DNA of 9,609 bases, taken from contig VFKY01000145.1 in the NCBI GenBank assembly GCA_009885275.1, positions 1 to 9,609 on the forward strand, written 5' to 3'. The DNA is from Verrucomicrobiota bacterium (GTDB lineage Bacteria > Verrucomicrobiota > Verrucomicrobiia > Verrucomicrobiales > Verrucomicrobiaceae). The translations under genes were made by a program, and so were the position numbers. This document shows, piece by piece, positions 1-6,720 of the stretch (the first letter of the stretch is position 1; each line of letters opens with the position of its first letter). The notes beneath the pieces were generated by a model, which made no database searches, had not been told where the DNA came from, and worked only from the letters and a program-made list of their open reading frames with translations.

Positions 1-147
1 ACCATGCTGCGCACCTATTTGAGTGATGCGCAATTGCTGATCGCTGCGGCGCTCACGCCCTCTGGCAGTGGTTCCGATGAAGCGAATGGCAACTGTATCC
101 CCCATTCTCAGCGCATCAATCCTGATCAGACGAATGTGCTAATGTAA
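1..147 (+). CDS. C-terminal end of an unrecognised protein (partial)
   Basis: An open frame enters from the left edge and ends at TAA 145-147, giving 48 residues (counting an internal Met at position 4 that is probably not the start). The segment begins with a helix-like stretch (RTYLSDAQLLIAAALTP) and continues into a Gly/Ser/Asn-rich tail that ends NVLM. I recognise no family. No motif, membrane segment or repeat is visible in so short a piece. It is followed by 130 bp of AT-rich DNA before the next gene on the same strand. That the frame is coding rests only on its being open to the edge and on a base composition unlike the AT-rich spacer after it; the true gene body lies outside the window. 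Confidence 0.45.
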   Translation, partial: TMLRTYLSDAQLLIAAALTPSGSGSDEANGNCIPHSQRINPDQTNVLM

Positions 148-173
148 GTGGTTTTTTCTTTCCGCTTAATTTT

Positions 174-215
174 AAGCTCTTTTTCCGTTAAAATAAGCTC
201 CTTTTCCTCAAAAGG
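174..215. repeat. Imperfect 21-bp tandem repeat in the spacer
   Basis: Two adjacent 21-bp units, 174-194 and 195-215, both begin AAGCTC, continue with TTTTCC and end in an A-rich run. They match at about 15 of 21 positions without gaps. The T-rich stretch just before them (152-173, containing TCTTTCCG) looks like a weaker third copy with shifted phase. The array lies in the 130-bp spacer (148-277) ahead of the oxidoreductase gene. It may be slippage in low-complexity DNA or an upstream regulatory element; the sequence does not decide. Confidence 0.35.
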
Positions 216-277
216 TTGTTTTCATTGTAACATGGACAAGACTGAGAGCGAAATAGTGACTCACATTTTTCGCAAAC

Positions 278-1573
278 ATGAATCCAATCATACCTGCCAG
301 CCTTTCACGTCGTAGCTTTCTCGGCAGCACTGCTGCTCTGACTCCACTGCTTTTTCCTTATGTTATTAAAGAGGCAACGGGAGCCGATGGAAAAAATCAA
401 GATACGCTCAAGATTGGACTTGTTGGCTGTGGTGGACGCGGTACTGGCGCAGCTTCACAGGCTTTGAGCGCAGACTACAACATACAGCTCTACGCGGTTG
501 CCGACGCCCTCGCTGAAAAAGCTGATGCCACAGTGAAAATGCTCGGCGACAAATTTGCTGGGCGCGTGGATGTGCCCCAAGATCGACAATTCACCGGTTT
601 CGATGCCTACAAAAAAGTTATCGAGTGTTGTGATGTCATCCTCCTCGCGACACCTCCCGGATTTCGCCCTGGGCATATGCAAGCTGTTGTAGAAGCCGGA
701 AAACACATGTTTTGTGAGAAACCCATGGCGGTCGATGCCGCTGGATATCGCGTGGCATTAGACGCCATTCGAAAAGCAAAGGAGAAAAAACTTAGCGTCG
801 TTGCAGGTTATTGTTGGCGTTATAGCGCTTCACGCAGAGAGGCAATGAGGCTTCTGCATGACGGACAGATTGGTGACGTGACTTCCATCCTTTCAACTTA
901 CTATACCGGTCCCGTAAAGCCGATGCCTGAAGCTGCCGCCAGAAAACCCGAATGGAGTGACGTCGAGTGGCAGATTCGTAACTGGTATAACTTCTCATGG
1001 CTCAGTGGAGACGGCATGGTCGAGCAAGCGATCCATAGCGTTGACAAGCTCTGTTGGGCGATGAAGGACGCGGATCCCATTTCCTGTTTCGCCACCGGCG
1101 GACGCCAAATTCCCTCATTGGGCGGAAACATCTATGATCACAATCACGTGGCTTATGAATTTCCCAACAATGTCATCTGCCATGTAACCTCACGCCAAAT
1201 CACTGGCTGCTACAATGAAAACGCGGATATCATTCGCGGCACCAAAGGTTCTCTGATTATTGGTAAGGGGAATGCACCGTTCATCGATGGAGAAACGCGG
1301 TGGCGCTTCAAGGGCGAAGATAAAGACATGTATCAAGTTGAGCATGATGAGTTCTTTGCCGCCATCCGCAAAGGTGAACCACGCAACGATGGTGACTGGA
1401 TGTTACACAGTACAATGGTCGGCATCATGGGGCGCATGGCTGCCTATACAGGGAAAAAAATCACTTGGGATGAAGCCATCAAGAGTGAGGAAGATCTGGC
1501 TCCTGAGGAGACTCTCAAATGGGGCGATAAATTTGAGCCCACTCCATTGCCCAAACCAGGACAGAAAGCGTAA
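278..1573 (+). CDS. Tat-exported Gfo/Idh/MocA family oxidoreductase
   Basis: This 431-residue protein is a predicted NAD(P)-dependent oxidoreductase, probably acting on a sugar, inositol or related polyol outside the cytoplasm. Residues 10-36 form a twin-arginine signal (SRRSFLG, then a hydrophobic stretch ending ATGA). A Rossmann fold starts near 45 with the GCGGRGTG loop (50-57). CEKP at 146-149 carries the family's conserved lysine (Lys148). The C-terminal alpha/beta domain has EQAIHSVDKLCW at 249-260, with His253 and Asp256 in the usual active-site region. The length is normal for Tat-dependent members in PVC bacteria. The ATG at 278 is the only possible start, because an in-frame TGA lies at 257-259; no Shine-Dalgarno is visible. 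An FGE-like/cytochrome gene follows after 102 bp on the same strand. The substrate cannot be told from sequence. In these organisms such genes occur in large paralogous sets. Confidence 0.93.
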   Translation: MNPIIPASLSRRSFLGSTAALTPLLFPYVIKEATGADGKNQDTLKIGLVGCGGRGTGAASQALSADYNIQLYAVADALAEKADATVKMLGDKFAGRVDVPQDRQFTGFDAYKKVIECCDVILLATPPGFRPGHMQAVVEAGKHMFCEKPMAVDAAGYRVALDAIRKAKEKKLSVVAGYCWRYSASRREAMRLLHDGQIGDVTSILSTYYTGPVKPMPEAAARKPEWSDVEWQIRNWYNFSWLSGDGMVEQAIHSVDKLCWAMKDADPISCFATGGRQIPSLGGNIYDHNHVAYEFPNNVICHVTSRQITGCYNENADIIRGTKGSLIIGKGNAPFIDGETRWRFKGEDKDMYQVEHDEFFAAIRKGEPRNDGDWMLHSTMVGIMGRMAAYTGKKITWDEAIKSEEDLAPEETLKWGDKFEPTPLPKPGQKA

Positions 1574-1577
1574 TACC

Positions 1578-1594
1578 ATAGAGCAAGGCTCTAT
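1578..1594 (+). terminator. Perfect 7-bp hairpin just after the oxidoreductase stop
   Basis: ATAGAGC (1578-1584) and GCTCTAT (1588-1594) form a perfect inverted repeat around a 3-nt AAG loop, starting 4 nt after the TAA at 1571-1573. No U-run follows (next bases CAAGG), so it is not a canonical intrinsic terminator. It may protect the 3' end of the message, attenuate readthrough to the next gene, or be chance. A second, weaker inverted repeat, AAGGTT 1596-1601 with AACCTT 1615-1620, follows directly. Confidence 0.3.
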
Positions 1595-1675
1595 CAAGGT
1601 TTACATCCGTTCTTAACCTTCAACAAAGGTCTTTGCGCTTGTGCCTCCTCATTCCTGTGCTAAACCGATCATCCC

Positions 1676-3424
1676 ATGCGTTTGAAATATTCTCTTGTCA
1701 TTGCCACCTTCATCAGCACCTGCGTTTCCACCTACGCAGAAACACCTGATGTTGTCGATTTTCAAAAACAGATCAAGCCTCTGCTCGAGTCCGCCTGTGT
1801 GCACTGCCACAGTGAAAAATCATCAAAAGGCGACCTCATCCTCACCACCTTGGAAGCTGCCGTCAAGGGTGGCGAGAATGGCACATCCCTCGTTCCGGGA
1901 AACCCTGAAAAAAGCCCTCTTTATTCGACAACTATCCTCAGCGAGAGCGAAGATGACGTCATGCCACCAAAGAAAGAAGGCTTGCTGGCTAAAGAGCAAT
2001 CAGAACTGCTCAAGAGATGGATTCAACAGGGAGCAAAATGGCCTGCGGGTGAAAAGCTGGTGCAAAAGCCACGAATTGATTTCGTGAAACACATACAACC
2101 GATCCTCGAAGAGAACTGTCTCTCCTGTCATAATCCCGATAAAGCCAAGGGCGATCTCGTCCTCTCCACTAAGAAAGAAGCCTTCACGACTGGAGAGAAT
2201 CAACCCTCGATTGTCGCATATGATTTGGAAAAGAGCGCCCTCTACAAATCAACCACCTTGGCCGCAGATGACGATGATTTGATGCCTCCTAAAAAAAGCG
2301 GGGGACCACTCAAAAAAGAACAAATCGAGCTGTTGCGCGGGTGGATTGAGCAAGGTGCGATCTGGCCTGAGGGTATTACGCTCAAAGCCAAAGAAAAATC
2401 CTCTGCGCCGACCAACAACCCCGACAACATGGAGTTGGTTAAAAAAATTCACGCTTTCATTGTTCAGACTTCCAAAGAGAAAGCCGAAGCTGAGATGAAA
2501 ACCTATGATACCAAAGTGCCCAAGACGGGAATTCCCTTCTCAATGATTGCCATCAAGAGTGGTGAGTTTCTCATGGGCAGCCCCGCCGATGAAGGCAAGC
2601 GCAAAGAGGATGAAGGCCCTCAAGTGAAAGTGAAAATCAAGCCATTTTGGATGGGCGCACGCGAAGTCACCTGGGACGAATATCTGCCTTTCATGATCAC
2701 AGATGTCGGACGCAACAAGGACGGCTCCAAACAAAAAATGAATGCCGCCGATGCCATCACCGAAATCATCAGCCAACCCACCACGCCCTACACTGAAATG
2801 AGTTTCGGCATGGGCACCGATGGATACCCTGCCATTTGCATGACACAGCACGCGGCGAATAAATACTGCCAGTGGCTCAGTGCGCAGACTGGTCATTTCT
2901 ATCGCCTCCCCACGGAACAGGAATGGGAATACGCGGCGCGCGCCGGCACCACCACCGCCTACTATTTTGGCAATGATGCGGCCCAACTAAAAGAACATGA
3001 ATGGTATTACGATAACGCTCCCAATTTCCAATATTCACTGGTTGGCAAGAAAAAACCCAACCCTTGGGGCTTGTATGATATTCTCGGAAATGTCTGTGAA
3101 TGGACCATGGATCAATACACTCCCGACTATTACAAGACCCTCACGAGCCTGAGAGACAAGACCACCGACTTTTATGTCAAATCCAAGACGCCCTACCCGC
3201 ACACCGCACGAGGAGGCTCGTACGATGATGATCCAGAGTTGCTCCGTGCATCAGCTCGCCGCGGATCAAACTCCGAATGGAAACAACAAGATCCCCAACT
3301 TCCCAAAAGTATTTGGTATCTTACGGATGCGAAGTTTTTAGGATTTCGCATTGTCCGCTCTCTCGAGATCCCCAGTGTGGAAGAAATGTTCTATTATTGG
3401 AACAATGGCGTGGCTAAAGAATAA
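1676..3424 (+). CDS. Secreted double PSCyt1-type cytochrome c / FGE-sulfatase-like fusion protein
   Basis: A 582-residue protein with a Sec signal peptide (residues 1-21, cleavage likely after TYA). Two planctomycete-type cytochrome c modules follow, about 27-127 and 134-236. Each has one haem site (CVHCH 41-45; CLSCH 148-152) and a downstream MPPK (96-99; 203-206) whose Met could be the distal haem ligand. The modules are about half identical, so they arose by tandem duplication. After a charged linker, residues 288-562 form an FGE-sulfatase (C-type-lectin-like) domain: GEFLMGSP (296-303), LPTEQEWEYAAR (411-422), GLYDILGNVCEW (465-476), RGGSY (512-516), GFRIVRS (556-562). The paired catalytic cysteines of true formylglycine-generating enzymes, expected after the RGGS motif, are absent, so sulfatase activation is unlikely; a structural or binding role, or an unknown reaction, fits better. 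It is probably periplasmic with two covalent haems. No Shine-Dalgarno precedes the ATG. Confidence 0.92.
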   Translation: MRLKYSLVIATFISTCVSTYAETPDVVDFQKQIKPLLESACVHCHSEKSSKGDLILTTLEAAVKGGENGTSLVPGNPEKSPLYSTTILSESEDDVMPPKKEGLLAKEQSELLKRWIQQGAKWPAGEKLVQKPRIDFVKHIQPILEENCLSCHNPDKAKGDLVLSTKKEAFTTGENQPSIVAYDLEKSALYKSTTLAADDDDLMPPKKSGGPLKKEQIELLRGWIEQGAIWPEGITLKAKEKSSAPTNNPDNMELVKKIHAFIVQTSKEKAEAEMKTYDTKVPKTGIPFSMIAIKSGEFLMGSPADEGKRKEDEGPQVKVKIKPFWMGAREVTWDEYLPFMITDVGRNKDGSKQKMNAADAITEIISQPTTPYTEMSFGMGTDGYPAICMTQHAANKYCQWLSAQTGHFYRLPTEQEWEYAARAGTTTAYYFGNDAAQLKEHEWYYDNAPNFQYSLVGKKKPNPWGLYDILGNVCEWTMDQYTPDYYKTLTSLRDKTTDFYVKSKTPYPHTARGGSYDDDPELLRASARRGSNSEWKQQDPQLPKSIWYLTDAKFLGFRIVRSLEIPSVEEMFYYWNNGVAKE

Positions 3425-3446
3425 TCGAGTTCACTTAATACTCTTG

Positions 3447-3478
3447 AAGGGTGGGGCCATGCTCCACCCTTTTTCTTT
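3447..3478 (+). terminator. Intrinsic terminator overlapping the ApbE start codon
   Basis: AAGGGTGGGGC (3447-3457) pairs with GCTCCACCCTT (3461-3471) over 11 bp with one G-U wobble and a 3-nt CAT loop. TTTCTTT (3472-3478) continues the T-run that begins inside the stem, giving a classic rho-independent form. It starts 22 nt after the stop of the cytochrome/FGE gene (TAA 3422-3424). The loop and first stem base contain the likely ATG start of the next gene (3459-3461), and the left arm contains its only Shine-Dalgarno candidate (GAAGGG 3446-3451). The same element could therefore end upstream transcription and, in any readthrough RNA, hide the start of apbE. Confidence 0.7.
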
Positions 3479-4469
3479 ATGGACAGCCCTATGCTTTTTT
3501 AGCATTTGCTCCATGGCATACACTGAAGAACAACGCTTCACTTTCAGCCGCCCCTGCATGGGAACTGTCTTCCAAATCATGCTGTATGCCTCTGATGAAG
3601 CGGTCGCCACAAAATGCGCAGACGCTGCATTCAAGCGCATAGAGCAGATTAACCAAGTGGCCTCCGACTACCTGCCTGAAAGTGAGCTCAGTCGATGTAA
3701 CCGTGCGCCTTATAACACGCCCGTTTCCCTCAGTGATGATCTCTTTGAACTAATTTCCCATTCAAAAAAAGTATCCTATCTAACGGATGGCGCTTTCGAC
3801 ATCACGGCGACCTATGCCATCCAGCAATGGCGGCGCGCTAAAAGAAAACAACGATTGCCCTCTGCTGAAGAGACCTCAAAGGCCATATCCATGACCAATT
3901 GGAAAGCCATGGTTTTGGATGAAAAGGCGCATACGATCACCAAAGCTATGGATGGCCTTCTCCTTGATCTTGGCGGCATCGGTAAAGGCTATGCAGCGGA
4001 TGCCGCATTGCTCGTCATCAAAGAGCACGGTATTAGTCGAGCCCTTGTCGCAGGCAGTGGCGACCTAGCAATCGGTGACGCTCCTCCGAACAAAACAGGA
4101 TGGGATGTCGCGCTCCGGACATTTGAAAAATCGGAAGAACACGACAAGCTCGTGCATATAACGCTCAGTAACTGTGGATGTTCCACCTCCGGTGATTCTC
4201 ATCAGTATTTGGAGCTGGGTGGGGGACGTTATTCCCATATCGTGGACCCCAAAACAGGGCTTGGTCTGACGCAACGCATTGCCTGCACCGTCATCGCTAA
4301 CGACGCCACCACCAGTGATGCCATGGCCACAGCGCTCTGTGTTTTAGGGGTCGAAAGCGGGCTAAAGAAAGCTATGGAAATGAACTCCATACAGATTCGT
4401 TTTACCACGATGAAAAATGACCGGATTGAAACACAAAGCTCCGCTGCTTTTCCTTCGGTGGTTAAGTAA
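3459..4469 (+). CDS. apbE: ApbE-family FAD:protein FMN transferase, exported
   Basis: With the start at 3459 the product is 336 residues. Enzymes of this family transfer FMN from FAD to a Ser/Thr of periplasmic or membrane redox proteins, using Mg2+. Visible family signatures: a CMGTVF segment (33-38), DGAFDIT (110-116), the glycine-rich FAD-binding LDLGGIGKGYAAD (169-181), AGSGDLAIG (198-206), STSGD (242-246), HIVDPKTG (260-267) and the metal-site region TSDAMATAL (285-293). Residues 1-20 look like a signal peptide (hydrophobic LWTALCFFSICSMA); I see no good lipobox. The frame is open upstream to 3351, but that would overlap the previous gene by 74 bp and put 36 non-hydrophobic residues before the signal; Met at 3459 has GAAGGG 7 nt upstream. 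An internal Met at 3513 would lose the signal. No CXXCH or flavinylation motif is evident in it. It ends 9 bp before a convergent gene. Confidence 0.93.
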   Translation: MLHPFSLWTALCFFSICSMAYTEEQRFTFSRPCMGTVFQIMLYASDEAVATKCADAAFKRIEQINQVASDYLPESELSRCNRAPYNTPVSLSDDLFELISHSKKVSYLTDGAFDITATYAIQQWRRAKRKQRLPSAEETSKAISMTNWKAMVLDEKAHTITKAMDGLLLDLGGIGKGYAADAALLVIKEHGISRALVAGSGDLAIGDAPPNKTGWDVALRTFEKSEEHDKLVHITLSNCGCSTSGDSHQYLELGGGRYSHIVDPKTGLGLTQRIACTVIANDATTSDAMATALCVLGVESGLKKAMEMNSIQIRFTTMKNDRIETQSSAAFPSVVK

Positions 4470-4478
4470 ATTTTAATA

Positions 4479-5723
4479 CTATTTAATAAGGCTTTCCATG
4501 ATTTCAATGCAACGCCGCGAAGCTTCATTACCCTGACAGAGTAGAGCCACGCGCTTACAGGATGACGCCACCAGAGTATCACTTGTGAGTCGCTTAAGAG
4601 CTGTTTTGATATTCTCTGAGTTAAACTTACTGGGAGAAAGATACTCCCCAACATTGAGTCTTTTCATGCGCGCCGCATTATCAGGCTGATCATGAGCCAT
4701 GGGCATCACCAGTTGCGGAACACCGGCAGCAAAAGCCTGCGACATGGTGCCAATGCCGCCGTGATGCATCAGGACACTCACATGAGGCAACAATTCACTG
4801 AAGGGTAAATACTCAAAGTGTCTCACTTGATCTGGCGAAAATGATGGTAACTGCTCCGCATATCGTGTGCCTACCAACGCTCTCATTCCAAGTTCACCAC
4901 AAGCTTTTAATCCCTCATGAAAAAACTTTTTGGCTTGAGCGTTACCCGTGCCCGGTGACATCAATACAGGTTTGCTTCCTTGCACCAACCAATGCTTCAG
5001 ATCTGCCGGTATTTCGAATTGTCCCTTGAGATCTTCCATGGGAAACCCAACCACCTTCGTGTTTGAAGGCCAGTCGGGTTGCGGAGCTGCAAACCATTCT
5101 GGAAAGAGAGCAATGTCAGCGTCAGGTGAATGCATCCAATCTGGCACAGGTCGCCTCGGCGCTCTGACGCCCAACTCAAGACAGGCCTTACGAAGTGGAG
5201 ACAACAACTTTAAAGTCGCTGGATTAGGCATGGCAAATATGAGTCGCTTAGCCCACTTGGGAATCCAGGTTATCCACTGTGCTCCAGGCAACAGTATGGG
5301 AGTATCATACACACTGAAGTAACATGCTGGCTGAAGGTGTACAGTCGCCAGTGGTGCCCCAAATTTCTCTCTTACCAGTCGAGCTGCAAACATCTGAAAC
5401 GGTGCCACAATGATGGTGTCTTTGCCTTTTATCTTTTGAGCGATTGCTTCGTAAAATGGAAGCAAATATTTGCCACCATACTCAAATACCAACGCAGTAC
5501 CTCGCAATGGCTTCCAAAGATGCGGATGGTGAATAATAGTCTCAAACTCTGCCGAATCCCCAACCCCTGTGAACGATATTCCAGCTTGCTCGGCTAATTC
5601 GCGAAACATGGGTGCCGTAATCATTTCTACTTCATGACCACGCGCTTTGAGCAATTTTCCCAACCAGATGAACGGATTCACATCACCGCCACTGCCAAAG
5701 GGTGTCAAAATATAGCGTGCCAT
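4479..5723 (-). CDS. GT1-family (UGT/sterol-glucosyl- or rhamnosyltransferase-like) glycosyltransferase
   Basis: A 414-residue cytoplasmic GT-B-fold enzyme with no signal or membrane segment. The N-terminal acceptor domain opens with the loop FGSGGDVNPF (9-18), like the GTxGDVxP loop of sterol 3-beta-glucosyltransferases and RhlB-type rhamnosyltransferases. The C-terminal donor domain starts near 252 (VLMSPGTGNA). It carries the nucleotide-sugar signature at about 320-353, with HHGGIGT (320-326), GVPQLVMP (334-341) and DQPDNA (345-350), the counterpart of the plant PSPG box. The length matches the family. Acceptors of relatives are lipophilic (sterols, hydroxy fatty acids, carotenoids, macrolides), so glycolipid synthesis is a reasonable inference, but neither donor nor acceptor can be read from sequence. 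It lies 27 bp downstream of the secreted hypothetical gene on the same strand and is probably co-transcribed with it. A GGAG lies 13 nt before the ATG, too far for a typical ribosome-binding site. Confidence 0.92.
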   Translation of the reverse strand: MARYILTPFGSGGDVNPFIWLGKLLKARGHEVEMITAPMFRELAEQAGISFTGVGDSAEFETIIHHPHLWKPLRGTALVFEYGGKYLLPFYEAIAQKIKGKDTIIVAPFQMFAARLVREKFGAPLATVHLQPACYFSVYDTPILLPGAQWITWIPKWAKRLIFAMPNPATLKLLSPLRKACLELGVRAPRRPVPDWMHSPDADIALFPEWFAAPQPDWPSNTKVVGFPMEDLKGQFEIPADLKHWLVQGSKPVLMSPGTGNAQAKKFFHEGLKACGELGMRALVGTRYAEQLPSFSPDQVRHFEYLPFSELLPHVSVLMHHGGIGTMSQAFAAGVPQLVMPMAHDQPDNAARMKRLNVGEYLSPSKFNSENIKTALKRLTSDTLVASSCKRVALLCQGNEASRRCIEIMESLIK

Positions 5724-5750
5724 GAAATGATACAGGCTCCGACGGCTACT

Positions 5751-6614
5751 CTATTTTTTCGGCAAATTATGAAGTACGATCTGCAAAAGAAGGTTTGCCT
5801 TGTCTCTTAAATTCTTGGTTTCTTCCAAGGTGAACGCCTTCCCTTCCGGCACATCTAACAGTGGTCCAATCGCTTTTAATCCCTCTTGAAGATCTTTGAT
5901 GTATGGCATTTTCTGTATGTCAGGATGCAATGTCTCAAGGTTCGCCACGAAGTATTCCACAATATCAGCTCTACCAAGAGATCGGCTTTTTTCCTCACTG
6001 TAGTTTTGGGCCACAGTCTCTGTGCTGATGGCAAACGCACGCAACCAACCTCCCAGTGCAATCAGATGGGCCACGTCAACATCTCGAAGTAAAACCATCT
6101 CTGACTCCACATCTGCCTGCGTCGATGCTAATTCCTTGCGAAGCTCTTTCCAATCACCCTTGATACTATTTTCCAGTAAACTCTGACTGTGTTTACTAAT
6201 GCGCATCCCAGCTCCAAGTGCTTTGGAGTACTTGAGTAACGCGCGCCCAACATTCTCCATCTCTTCCGTTTTCTCACACTGTACCACCAAAAAGCCATCA
6301 CCAATCAGGGTGCCAAGGCCAAGTGAAATCAGCACTCTGTCGGAAGGCGCTTTGTCACTGATCTCTCTCTTTAACTGGTCGTAAGGCAGCGTGCCTAAAG
6401 CATCTAATTGATTAAATATCTGCTTAATGGAGGGCGTGGTGAACTCATTGACTCCAAATTCTTCGCGAAGATGCTCGTTACCGAGGAGCTCTTCCGGTAC
6501 CTTGGGACTCTTTTTTTTATCTTGGGCAGACATCTGACTACTGAGCACAAACACGGCCAGCAAGATCAGTCCAAAACGCGCATGCCTGCGAAGCTCGTCA
6601 CACATCAATTCCAT
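5751..6614 (-). CDS. Secreted protein of unknown function, upstream of the GT1 gene
   Basis: I do not recognise this 287-residue protein. It has a Sec signal: basic n-region RRHAR (9-13), hydrophobic GLILLAVFVLSS (15-26), likely cleavage after MSA (28-30). No Cys follows, so it is not a lipoprotein. The mature part (about 257 residues) starts with a Lys-rich patch (33-38) and is predicted largely helical, with heptad-like stretches around 144-175 and 265-285. A small Gly-rich segment, LISLGLGTLIGDGF (95-108), could be a turn or a weak hydrophobic hairpin. There is one Cys (113) in the mature chain and no metal or catalytic motif. Met4 is an equally good start; neither has a Shine-Dalgarno. 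An in-frame TGA at 6630-6632 limits extension upstream. The 27-bp gap to the glycosyltransferase suggests an operon. A cell-envelope role is likely, but the function is unknown. Confidence 0.85.
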   Translation of the reverse strand: MELMCDELRRHARFGLILLAVFVLSSQMSAQDKKKSPKVPEELLGNEHLREEFGVNEFTTPSIKQIFNQLDALGTLPYDQLKREISDKAPSDRVLISLGLGTLIGDGFLVVQCEKTEEMENVGRALLKYSKALGAGMRISKHSQSLLENSIKGDWKELRKELASTQADVESEMVLLRDVDVAHLIALGGWLRAFAISTETVAQNYSEEKSRSLGRADIVEYFVANLETLHPDIQKMPYIKDLQEGLKAIGPLLDVPEGKAFTLEETKNLRDKANLLLQIVLHNLPKK

Positions 6615-6720
6615 GGCGCGGACACTAGGTCAACTTCGCAAGAATGCCAGCCTTTCCCATGAAACAACGTGAGAATATTTCTCTCCACTGTTTATGAGCA
6701 GTAACCGCGTTTCTTGATAG

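Noticed and set aside
2540..2986. 148-residue minus-strand frame inside the cytochrome/FGE gene
   Set aside because: It lies wholly opposite a well-supported domain, shows no family features and is Phe/His/Gly-rich in the way reverse-complement shadows are.
3351..3458. Upstream extension of ApbE (36 extra residues)
   Set aside because: It overlaps the end of the previous gene out of frame and would place a charged segment before the signal peptide.
3459..3518. Lipoprotein signal in ApbE
   Set aside because: The cysteines at residues 12 and 17 are not preceded by an acceptable lipobox (TAL-C, FSI-C); a plain signal peptide ending near SMA fits better.
4229..4654. 141-residue minus-strand frame across the apbE/glycosyltransferase junction
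   Set aside because: It overlaps conserved ApbE motifs on one side and lies in the wrong frame of the glycosyltransferase on the other; no independent coding evidence.
4948..5322. 124-residue plus-strand frame inside the glycosyltransferase
   Set aside because: It is antisense to a full-length, motif-complete GT1 gene and has no recognisable features.
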